A DNA stretch of 64,000 nucleotides. Source: Anadara kagoshimensis. Taxonomy: Eukaryota > Mollusca > Bivalvia > Arcoida > Arcidae. Each line of letters begins with the position of its first letter. Within the stretch, counting starts at the first letter, position 1. The stretch spans positions 32,786,185 to 32,850,184 of the forward strand of contig CM037874.1 in the NCBI GenBank assembly GCA_021292105.1. The letters are read 5' to 3'. Position numbers and translations under genes: made by a program. Of the stretch, positions 48,755-57,480 are shown piece by piece. Below the pieces are notes generated by a model. The model was given only the letters and a program-made list of their open reading frames with translations. It was not told the DNA's origin and made no database searches.

Positions 48755-51700
48755 TGCTTTGCCATTTTGAACGTACTGTCTATCAAACTGCCTGGTGCAC
48801 GTTTATTCCTGTTGGTTATTATCGGGTCTCCCGTAAAGAAGAGCTCCAAGAAAATTGTTGAAATCAAAGATGTTTTATGGTTGAAAAGAAAATTTTTCAA
48901 AGTGCGTAATTTTTTCAAAGTGGGTTGTCACAGGTGTTTTTTAACGCTGTTTGAAATAAAAAAATATTTTTTTCAAAGTGCGTTGGGCTGAACAATTTTT
49001 TAACGCACTTTGAAAAATTTTTTCAAAGTGCGTTGAGCTTGTCCCGAATTTAACGCGATTTGAAAAAATTTTTCAAAGTGCGTAATTTTTTCAAAGTGGG
49101 TTGTTACAATGGTACATGTATTTAGGTTTAGAAACTTAAGACTGAAAGATCAACATATTTCAAAGTTAAATATTCAAGTGTTTTAAATTCTAATATTAAA
49201 GTTGAATTATCAATTATCATTTGAAAATTTAATAAAAAGAGTTGAATTTGTAAGAAAATCATGTTGAACATCATTCAAGAAATGTTGCCCTTTGTTAACC
49301 CTGATAATAGGTAATTCCTGTTCCTTACCATTTTTGAGTGAGTTGGATATCTGAAGCTGTGAGTCTTTAATCTTCCTCTTTGCTAATTGTAGTGATGAGG
49401 AGAGTAAATGTAATGTCCTCACATACAAAACCATCTGTTCTAACCGTCTGTAATCAGATATCAAACAATAAATAACAAGTTATAACTGAAATGGGATGAC
49501 ATTTCAAAAAATTCCCCCCAAACAAACCTCAATTGGGCAACCCATGTTTTACCAGTGTTAATTTTACAGCACTAGACGTCTGTTTTGGAATACAATTCCT
49601 CATCAGTAGTGCTTGGATAAAAAATTGTGAAACAAAATATTTTAATCAAGATGGTGAAAAGATATCCAAAAAGGATCAAACTTATTTTACCAAATTTAGC
49701 TAAGGAAATACTTATATATGAAAACCCAATGACACATCTATTCCGCCCAAAGATTACTCCTGTGAAGTTTTATAAAGATCTGTTCAACAATTTTCAAGAA
49801 AAGTGGGTGGGTGGGGGGGGGGGGGGGGAAGCAAAATCTTGGCAAAAGAAATGAAGTAAACACTAGTTTGTTTGGGGGGCATAAGTATATGTGTTGGTTC
49901 GACTATTTGAAATGTTATTCTTTTCCAATATTAAATATGATATGAACATGATGGATGAGGTGATTATTTTTAATCTACCTAATCTGAAATTAATTTTACA
50001 GTGATGTGTTTTTTTAATAATAACTGGTTTATAAGATTTAAAATGATAAAAATTGATATGCTCTTTCCATGATTTCATAAGAACTGTGCATAATGAGAGT
50101 AAATATCTGTTTGTAATTGTCACAAAAAATATAAATTTTATTTAAACAGAGTAAGTAAGACATATGCATCACCATATTTTTGTGTTAAATTCACATATGC
50201 AGTTTTGGAATAAAAGTTAAAAAATTTCTCAATAAAATTAGATCTTCATTTCCATAGAAAATGGCAAATGAACTTTTAAAAGACAACAGCTTTGTAATGT
50301 TGAACTGTGATGCTTTTTACAAATTGTATACCTTTTTAAATGTACTATACATTTAATGCTATTTTTAACTATAGCATAATTAATTGTTTTAATATGTATT
50401 AAATAATGAAAGTGTCTCATAAGTCAGTAATGGCTGGGCATTAATACTTTTAGTGAGAAAACTTTTCCATTTTTATGTATGTACATATTAGATGTGTATT
50501 AATGTGTGACACTATAATAAAATAACTTATTATTATTATATTTACTATTTTCAAAAGTTCAATAAAATCTTACCTCTGAGCCTCAGTGTACTTTGGCACT
50601 TGTTCTGATGGCAGATTTTCACCCTACAAATTAATAATAATTACAATCATTGCAATCCATATTAAATGAACTTTAAGAATCATGAAAAAGTGGTATTTAT
50701 TTTATATACATCACAAATATATATGATCCAAGTACAATTATTATAAATATTATTATAATGATTATTATACAATGAGCAGGAAAATTCTCTTTGTATTTTG
50801 TATAATTGTATAAAAACAGATTGTAAAGTGATGACTTCTTTTGTTCAATATATTGAAAATTCCTTCAAATCCATCCATTATAAAGATGCTTCCATGTAGT
50901 ATATACATCAACAAGTTCAATATGTTTAGAAACACAGGACTAGACTACTCAAGTCTCTAACATAAAGTTATTATCTATATTCTTACCGGTTTACAGCTAA
51001 CAGAGTCTGTAAATGTCTGTATTGCTGCCCCTTTACTCTGTGCTAGTTCCATAATACACTCCACCAAATCATTTACAAAACTCAACTTGGCTAGAGTCTC
51101 ATTATGTTCATCCTTAAATGAATATAAATATGTAAAACATACAAGATAGTCACATGAAAATTTACATTAAAATTACAGTTGACATGTCATATTTACATTT
51201 ATAATGTTTTTGTTCTATAAAACTCTGTTTTAGATCAAATGTAATTATGGTATAATTACCATTGATAAAGTGATGTCACTAATTTCTTAGTTATGCCCAT
51301 AGGTGTGTCATCATTTTATTGGCTTACATAACTACAAGAGAATTTGATGACAAATAAATCTTTCAACACTTCTGATCTTCAATTTTAAATCTATACCTTT
51401 ACCTTTAACATGGGTATAACATATTTAAGGTTGCCAGTATTAAGAACAATCAAGGTAACTTAAATGAGCAATCAATGTTGCAAAAATTAAAATTTACCCT
51501 AAGCTGTTTTCATTAACTATCTCAGGCATAAGAAAGCAGACCAAATGTTTTAAAAATACACATCTGAAAATCCAGTCCTCAAAGTGCCTAAAAATTACCA
51601 AATGAAAAACAAGTACTGATGTTTTGATTCTTGTATACTCACATCCATTAGTGTTTCCTCACACAACTCTGGTGCCACAAACGCTATAGGACCCTCCATA

Positions 51701-54700
51701 TTAGGTGGCGACTGAGCATACATTAATGATGGCGGTGGCGAGGACTCGCTTGGCGTCCTGTGTCTAAAATACCCAGATGATGTCTCATTATCTATGGACA
51801 TGGGTTTTTCTGAAGATGGTGATGACAGTCTTTCTTTACTACCTCCCCATCCACTACTATATGGTACAACCGTTCCTTGTGATGTACCTGGTAACTGGTT
51901 AAAACCTAAAATATGAAACAATATGTTCATGTATCATGTGTATCTTACAATGTCTGCAGTCAATAGTTTTTGCCCAAGTCAAGACTCTTTCACTTAAATA
52001 TCAAGATGCTCTGCCCTGAGTGGGACTCAACATAGGTGGTGAGAGGCGCTGTGATCTGTAAGTGTGTACCTGATTAGACCACTCAGTCACCAAGGCCCCC
52101 AAACAAATTAGTGAGAGAGACTTCCATTTCATGTAAATACATGTAACTACACAGAGGGAAAATTCTTTTCAATAATGTGCTATATATAATAGTCTACTCT
52201 AGATTTCATTTTCTACAAGGTCAAATTTAAATAATAAAATTTACTGTATTTGCATGATCTAGTGGTATTGTATCCGGCTCTCAAAGTGAAGGGTCATGGA
52301 TTTGGACATAATTATAAACTTGTAAATTTTCACAAGATGCTATTCATCATCTGCATACATTGGTGCTGCTACAAAGCAAAAGCCAAATCGTCAAAGTATT
52401 GCATACAATATAACATGTCAGACTATTTTATAGAAGAATGTGAATAAGTTAAAATTTTGGACATATATATGTATATATACCTTGTTGACTACCAAAGGCT
52501 GCTCTGACCATCTGCTGAGAGAGAAGACTGGCTCCTTCAAGTTTACCATACACATTTGGTTCAGTCTGTGTACGGCCATGTTGAAACAGATTTCTGCGAA
52601 TTTCTGCTGCTGAAATTTTAAATAAATTTGGTTACATTTGCAAATTCACTTTTTACATCCAAAATTCATCATAACTACATGTATTAGCAATTTGACGAGA
52701 AACATTCATGTGACCTGTCAAAATTAGCTTTTGTTAAATACATTCTTGCATTTTTGGCAGTGATTTACATCTGTGGATTACTAGTGTACTTAGTAATTTT
52801 ACGAACCAGAGTAATTAATTAAAAGTGACTTATTTATTACTGATTCTAACATGACCTGCGTTTTCCTTTATATGAAACATTAAGAGAGCCAGCCTTGGTA
52901 TAACAAATGATATACCCATAGCTGTTCGGTTTAAATGATGTACTCTCTTGCTTATCTTATGATGTCATGCTATGTATTGGGAACAATGGTCATGATTTAA
53001 TTTTCATTCATAAAATCATTAAATTCAATGGAGGTAATTTCAACAGCCGAATTGTTTCAATAGACCTTTTTGCAAATAAATAGTAAAATGTACATCCGAA
53101 GAAAGAGTTCACAATGTTTATTTAAATCCTATTTATCTAAGTCATATTAGAATTGAAATGACCAACATTTACCCATGGTATATCGTCGAATAATACATGG
53201 GCCGGAGTTAACATGCGGCGAATATGAACTCCGGCCCGTGTATTATTTTTGACGATATACCACAGGTAAATGTTGATTATTTCTTAAGTACACAACAAGT
53301 GTTAATGAACACTTTTTAAATATTTATCACAGACAACAACACCAAATAAAACAAGTTGGATTAGATTTACCTCCTCCATTTCCATACTGAAGTGCTGCCA
53401 TATTGTCTGGCACAGTTTTTGGTCTTGATACCCCAAATGGTGCGTGAACAGGTTCTGATGACATACTACTGTCTGGACTATGGGACTCCATACCCATACC
53501 AAATTTTGTTGGTGATCCCATGATGGCAGGTAGTGATCCTGGACCTGCGAATGGCATTGAGGGAAATATAGGTGAGGCACTTCCTGTATTCAAATAACAC
53601 AAATCACCACATAGCACACTACACTACAGTTGCATTAGTATATTTGTAGCTAATGTTAGTGTAAAATTGGCCACACTGCCCTCCACCCCATCAACGACCC
53701 CCACCCCCCAAAATATGCAAAAATCAAAAAAAGCATTAAAATGCAACAGTATCCTCAATATCAATTATACCAAAACAATTTGTTAAATTTCTGTTATATA
53801 TTAGCATTTAAAATTTATTATTAATTTACCATTAAAAAGCTGTTGAAAAACAATAAACAATAAAAACTTCTAAATTAATCCATACAAGTATATCAACATA
53901 ATAATTAATTTGATATGAATATGAATTTGAGTATTTACCTGATTTTCTATGTGGTGAGCCTGTCAAACTAGGCGGTGTGTTACCATAGCGACCAGGTGAT
54001 GCTCCTAAACTTCCTCTCCTCCACTGTCCTGCACTTGGGGGTGTTCCAATACTGAATTTCACTTCAAACAAGAAATCAAAATATTAGTCAAAGAGAAGAA
54101 ATATTTCTTACAATGAGATTGAAATGAATACCTATTCGGTCATAACTATCGATGGAGATCTAAAATCATTTACGTATCATAGTTGTACATGTAATTACAC
54201 AATGTCTAGTGTTACGCCAACCAAATGCCACATTGTTTTTTTGGTTTTTTTTTTTTTTTGGCAAAGCTTCATATCAATAAATAAATCAGTATCATGGAAT
54301 ATTCACCAGGAACTTGAATTTAAAAACTTTGACATTAAATTAATGATGGTACTGTAAATTGTGGAAAACATTTTCGCGTAATTGGCGAGTTCATAAATAA
54401 TCGCGAAAATAATATGCGCGAAAATAAATTTGATCGAATAAATATGAATGGACTTTTACACAAGGTGCTCACGATGGGATCGGGCTCACAATGGGATACC
54501 GCGAAAATTTCATGCCGCGAAATGACTTTGATACAAATATCGCGAAAATATCATGCCACGAAAATAAAGTGTTTTACAGTAGGTTCTGAGAGGGTAGAGA
54601 AAATCAGAGCACCCAGAGAAACCTACAGACTTTTGGCAAGAAAGCTGACAGACTTTCTCACACTAGAATCTGTCCCAAGTCTGAACCTAAGCAGGGAGAG

Positions 54701-54899
54701 GCACTGTGATTGGTAAGCACACATTTTAGACCACTTAATCCATGGTGTCCTTACATTAGCTCATATGAGTTGTTTCCCTTTATCTAATGATAATAATAAG
54801 ATACACACCTGATGGAGGTGACATAGATCCTACATCTGGACCACTAAATCTGTTTTCTGCACTCTGTGGTGAGGCTTGGATTTCTTTTTTATTTTGCTC
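42217..54899 (-). CDS. ULK: ULK1/2-like autophagy-initiating kinase (Atg1/unc-51), 3' part of gene, N-terminal kinase domain off-window
   Basis: Twelve minus-strand exons with GT-AG introns and fully consistent phases give 493 C-terminal residues. The first five visible exons encode a Ser/Pro/Gly-rich linker with SIGTPPSAGQWRRGS, GSPTKFGMGMES and AAEIRRNLFQHGRTQ. The motif APELCEETLMD then opens the C-terminal EAT region of about 220 residues, seen in ULK proteins as tandem MIT modules that bind ATG13 and FIP200 (family knowledge). Recognisable EAT pieces are RRLEQMVLYVRTLHLLSSSL, NHAIEMCQTAALDEIF, RYQTAHILLHSLTSQ and AVERRLSNIQ, each lining up with human ULK1/2. The protein kinase domain should lie right of position 64000. 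No kinase motif was found in 54900-64000. ULK1 versus ULK2 cannot be separated; invertebrates usually have one. Confidence 0.9.
42693..42783 (-). CDS. ULK: ULK-like, EAT exon CFRRYQTAHILLHSL
   Basis: The acceptor GACTTTCAG gives phase 0; the nearer TTTTAG would break the frame. The donor is GTAAGT. It encodes CFRRYQTAHILLHSLTSQ and then DKELLIK, aligning with PRYHKALLLLEGLQ of ULK1. Confidence 0.9.
43018..43335 (-). mobile_element. tRNA-derived SINE copy, inverted, in an ULK intron
   Basis: The right end GAGCGGGACTCGAACTCAC is an inverted B box (GAGTTCGAGTCCCGC). The body has AGTGCGAGTGTGTTGTATGG and CTAGCTCACAGAGTCAGTAC. The tail at the left is GAATGTTGTTTAACGTCGC. Confidence 0.6.
43602..43646 (-). 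CDS. ULK: ULK-like, EAT microexon CQTAALDEIFGNPNE
   Basis: This is a 45-bp exon, phase 0 at both ends, acceptor CATTTTAG and donor GTAAGA. It encodes CQTAALDEIFGNPNE, aligning with QSAALDEMF of ULK1. Confidence 0.9.
43720..43805 (-). mobile_element. Retroelement tail family A 3' fragment in an ULK intron
   Basis: CACAATCCATAAAAGGCAAA and CTTTGGAAACTGCCAAATTA are the reverse complement of the family's 3' end. Another scrap lies at 45360-45400 (GGAAGTGAGATCAGGTGCTC). Confidence 0.45.
44119..44270 (-). CDS. ULK: ULK-like, EAT exon with NHAIEM
   Basis: The acceptor is TCTGACAG and the donor GTAAGA. It encodes LKQMNDNYHHCVTACKQIQQ and then STADKLIYNHAIEM, aligning with the LNELYKASVVSC and LIFSHAVQM segments of ULK1. 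Confidence 0.92.
46045..46100 (-). mobile_element. SINE head fragment, inverted
   Basis: CCGGGGTTCGAACCAGTGAT is an inverted tRNA B-box region. The body is not preserved. Confidence 0.4.
46194..48156 (+). mobile_element. Pearl-type element (Helentron-associated), nested in the foldback transposon
   Basis: Ten tandem units of about 165 bp, each with CATAGGGTCCAATGTTAAAC, CTATCTTCTGCCCTGGCGGC, AAAGGACCTTCTATACATCA and CTGTAAAGTTTGGTT, are followed by a (GACT)n then (GACG)n microsatellite at 48047-48110 and a terminal GCCAGGTGAGCTAAAAA. The left flank has GAGGCTCAGTGTGGCTGAGC and GCTCACCTG, the inverse of the right end. This matches the published description of pearl elements of bivalves (inverted ends, about 160-bp repeats, ACTG/ACGG microsatellite). 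Confidence 0.8.
49329..49447 (-). CDS. ULK: ULK-like, EAT exon RRLEQMVLYVRTLHLLSS
   Basis: The acceptor is GATTACAG and the donor GTAAGG. It encodes RRLEQMVLYVRTLHLLSS and KRKIKDSQLQISNSLKN, aligning with EQLVLYLKVAELLSS of human ULK1. The intron downstream of it is 5 kb and carries the foldback transposon. Confidence 0.9.
50574..50623 (-). CDS. ULK: ULK-like, EAT short exon
   Basis: The acceptor is AATTTGTAG and the donor GTAAGA. It encodes GENLPSEQVPKYTEAQ plus two bases of an Arg codon completed by the next exon. The phase fit on both sides supports this 50-bp exon. Confidence 0.82.
50987..51112 (-). CDS. ULK: ULK-like, EAT/MIT exon 1
   Basis: The acceptor is CATTTAAG and the donor GTAAGA; phase 0 at both ends, 42 codons. 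It encodes DEHNETLAKLSFVNDLVECI and then MELAQSKGAAIQ, which aligns with the first helices of the ULK1 C-terminal domain (EETLMEQEHTEIL in human). Confidence 0.9.
51643..51905 (-). CDS. ULK: ULK-like, linker exon ending in the EAT start APELCEETLMD
   Basis: The acceptor is ATTTTAG and the donor GTGAGT. The 88 residues are Ser/Pro-rich (KERLSSPSSEKPMSIDNE, RTPSESSPPPSLMYAQSPP) and end in AFVAPELCEETLMD, the strongly conserved entry to the ULK C-terminal domain. Confidence 0.9.
52010..52110 (-). mobile_element. SINE fragment, inverted, in an ULK intron
   Basis: GAGAGGCGCTGTGATCTGTA and GACCACTCAGTCACCAAGGC are the reverse complement of a Leu/Ser-type tRNA head, like the copy at 54585. Confidence 0.45.
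52481..52609 (-). CDS. ULK: ULK-like, linker exon AEIRRNLFQHG
   Basis: The acceptor is AATTTCAG followed directly by CAGCAG, so a tandem NAGNAG choice could add or drop one residue. The donor is GTATAT. It encodes AEIRRNLFQHGRTQTEPN and GASLLSQQMVRAAFGSQQ. Confidence 0.85.
53163..53275. mobile_element. Palindromic hairpin MITE, 113 bp, in an ULK intron
   Basis: CAACATTTACCCATGGTATA pairs with TATACCACAGGTAAATGTTG. The arms of about 50 bp continue through TCGTCGAATAATACATGGGC and CGGAGTT; the loop is only about 15 bp. Confidence 0.7.
53371..53583 (-). CDS. ULK: ULK-like, linker exon with GSPTKFGMG
   Basis: The acceptor is GAATACAG and the donor GTAAAT. Its 71 residues include SASPIFPSMPFAGPGS, IMGSPTKFGMGMESHS and VSRPKTVPDNMAALQYGNGG. 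The GSPTKF motif recurs in ULK linkers. Confidence 0.85.
53939..54061 (-). CDS. ULK: ULK-like, linker exon VKFSIGTPPSAGQWRRGS
   Basis: The donor is GTAAAT. The phase-compatible acceptor is TTGTTTGAAG, giving VKFSIGTPPSAGQWRRGS, then NTPPSLTGSPHRKSG. A closer AG (at 54052) would break the frame. The Ser/Pro content fits the phosphorylated linker of ULK kinases. Confidence 0.8.
54350..54581. mobile_element. MITE with TACTGTAAA ends and TTCGCG repeats
   Basis: TACTGTAAATTGTGGAAAAC at the left and AATAAAGTGTTTTACAGTA at the right. The interior is rich in CGCGAAAAT on one strand. No coding capacity. Confidence 0.6.
54585..54755 (-). mobile_element. tRNA-headed SINE copy, inverted, in an ULK intron
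   Basis: CTCACACTAGAATCTGTCCC, AAGTCTGAACCTA (inverted B box) and TAGACCACTTAATCCATGGT (inverted A box). It follows the MITE at 54350 directly. Confidence 0.55.
54809..54899 (-). CDS. ULK: ULK-like, linker exon (most upstream visible)
   Basis: The acceptor (minus) is ATTTTAG and the donor GTGTGT. It encodes EQNKKEIQASPQSAENRF and on to SMSPPS, a polar Ser/Pro linker. It starts in phase 0 and ends in phase 1, matching the next exon if that one uses the TTTGAAG acceptor. Confidence 0.75.
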
Positions 54900-56559
54900 C
54901 TAAAATTTTTTAATTTCTAGTTAATAAACTTCATATTATAAAAGTTAATTAACAGCTTTACACAGTCCAGGGACTTACTAAAAACTGTAATATTACTTGA
55001 ATCTGTAAGATTACAGGAAAGTGTAATCTTACAGATACTGTAATCTAACCACTATATTACACAAATCAGTAATATAGTATATTATTGATTTATGTAATTT
55101 AAGATTCTGTATTACACAAAACTGTAATATAAGTGTTTATTTACACTAAAATACTATATAACTTAAGTTTATGATATCAAGTTGCAATGGATATAAATAC
55201 TGGTGTGTCACTTCAATCATCACTTGCATCAGTGAACATGAATGGACATGGAAACACCTACAGGAATGGTAAAAATCAATTAAATCTGACCTCATGAAAA
55301 GGCTAGTCCATCTATTTTCTTAAAATTAACAGGTAAAGAAAATTTTTTGGTCTTTATACATAATTTTCTGTTGAAATTCAAAGTTTGCAATACATGGTCC
55401 CATATCCCTGTTATTGGTGAAATGTCTAGTTTTTGAGTGAAATGTGCTCTGAAAAAATGACCCCCTGATTTCAAAAACATTTTGTCAAGGGAAACAACTC
55501 ATGTGTGCCTCATGGTATCTTCTGAAATCAAAGTAAATCAGCGGTTTGTACTTTATATGGGTGTATGTTTATTTTTCGTGATATCAGGGTTTATAAGTTT
55601 GTATCTATATCAGAGTATGGAATTCAAAATTATCTATATAGACAAAGGTTTATAACAAAATTGAGTGGGTGATTTCTAATTTTGCAATAAATCAAGCTAC
55701 CAATAGTCATGATGAATTGTGAAATTAATAAGAAATAAATTATTCCAATCTTAAGACCACACTTCATCATTTATCTGAAATACATGAAAGGATGAAGATG
55801 ATTAATTCTGAAAATCATGGTTTGACCATTGCATCTTTTTTCTTGTCTACATGCAAATTGATGTAACTCTTGAATATTTGTTTTCATTTTGATTTATATT
55901 TTTTTTTATTTAAAAAATAAATAATTCACATTTTCACTCATAAGGGAAAAATTGTCACCCTTCTGGCATTCTTTTAATTACTTTACAATTTCATAACAAA
56001 GAATACTATGTTATGAGAGGTAATAGACAGAGACATTGGATTGAATTTGAATTTATTGGGATGTGTAAGTGGTGACAGCTAAGGAATATTGATGTATCCT
56101 CATTTTAAAGTCAGTAGGACCAAACTAAGTAATCACTGATGCCTGAAAAAAGTCTTTTTGTTAATACAAAGTTAAATTAACAATACAGTGATTCAATTTA
56201 GAGGTCTGATGTTCTACAGATTCTATACTCTCTATGTACAAGCTCCAAAGGATGGGAAATGACATTTCATGCTACATTAAATTAATAGCTTTCACCAACC
56301 ATCAAGGCAATTTAAAAAAGGCCCCCCTGTAGTGTAGGTAAACATTAAAACTGACCAGTTTAATATCAATGACAATTTCTACAAACTTGGACAAGTTTTG
56401 TCTTAAATAACTGTACACATGTATAGTCAACAATATAAAAACTGATCCCCACAGAAGAGACCTTAAAAACTGATGCCCATTCAGGACAAGCATGGCACAT
56501 TACAATACCCTCCCTGCACATTGATCTTATTGCACTGCAAAGGTAAAACTTTCAGCCAC

Positions 56560-57480
56560 TTGTCCTATACCTGGTGATGTCTTGATATAAGTGAAATGTT
56601 CTTGACTAGGACATAAAACCCCACTCAATCAGTCAACCTATAATATGCACATCACACAGCTTGTATGTGATATATGTAGTTCTCTCAGCAGTTGCCGTTT
56701 CCACTTGTATCCTGGCACGGATAAATTTATCAACAGAATGTGTGAATGGAGCTTAACAAGAATCAAACCCCTCACTTTGTATTGCTGATTGGTTCTTAAC
56801 TTGATCACCTATCTTAAGCATATTCTGACACATTCCTCCCTATTTTTAGTTGAGTTGAACAAAGTTAAACTTGACCATTAATTGATGTGGTTGGGCATGT
56901 GTGTTAGCAGGCTGGCAGGATACCACTGCGGTAGCTCAGTGAGAGGTTGTGGGATCAAAGTCCAACAGGGTCTGATTAAAGACTTTAAAGTGGGTAGTGA
57001 ATGTTCTTTTGCAAGGCACTGGGCATTACAAAACGAAAGTCACAGTTCTTTCGGATAGGAACTTAAAGTAAACAGGGCCCGTGTCATGGAAGGTGTGGCA
57101 CAATAAAGAATCCTACTGTATATATTATGTCATCAGCCTAATGCAAAGGCAGAATTTCTGCACCATCACTTATAGCTGGTGATGTCTCGATATAATTGAA
57201 ATATTTTTGACTAGGACATTTAACAACATTACTCAACTCAACTCTAAACACCTGCAGATATTAAACTAATATTTGGTATGTGAGTCTACCATAATGAATC
57301 ACCATCAAATCATGATGCATGGCACTCGGCATTACAAAATGAAAGTCACAGTTTTTTCGGATAGGAACTTAAAGTAAACAGGGCCCGTGTCATGGAAGGT
57401 GTGGCACGATAAAGAATCCTAAAGTATATATAATGTCATCAGCCTAATGCATAGGAAGAATTTCTGCACCATCACTGCAA
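56560..57480 (+). mobile_element. Cluster of three SINE copies
   Basis: 56925-57240 is near full length: CACTGCGGTAGCTCAGTGAG head, GGGCCCGTGTCATGGAAGG body and TAGCTGGTGATGTCTCGATA tail. 57313-57480 repeats the middle (CAGGGCCCGTGTCATGGAAG). 56560-56640 is a tail only (CCTGGTGATGTCTTGATATA). A C-rich run follows at 57481-57508. Confidence 0.6.

Larger units (their letters stand above)
44508..49108. mobile_element. 4.6-kb foldback TIR DNA transposon in an ULK intron
   Basis: The element starts TGTAGCAACCCACTTTGAAA and ends, reverse-complemented, TGTAACAACCCACTTTGAAA. ATGGTA flanks both sides exactly (44502-44507 and 49109-49114), a 6-bp target duplication. The ends continue for at least 90 bp as near-perfect inverted repeats made of smaller palindromes such as AACGCACTTTGAAAAA and TTTTTCAAAGTGCGTT. 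The interior has no transposase ORF; it holds a pearl element, ATTACA-rich sequence, C and G runs and microsatellites. A second, extra terminus (CAAAGTGGGTTGTCACAG) lies at about 48890-48931. Confidence 0.8.

Noticed and set aside
48547..48991. Two opposing ORFs of 120-140 residues
   Set aside because: Both run through CA, CT and GT microsatellites (TH, SL and VC repeats) inside a transposon; no gene evidence.
54051..54052. Acceptor directly after GAAATTCAG for the ULK linker exon
   Set aside because: It would put the exon out of phase with the upstream exon at 54809; the TTTGAAG acceptor at 54062 fits.
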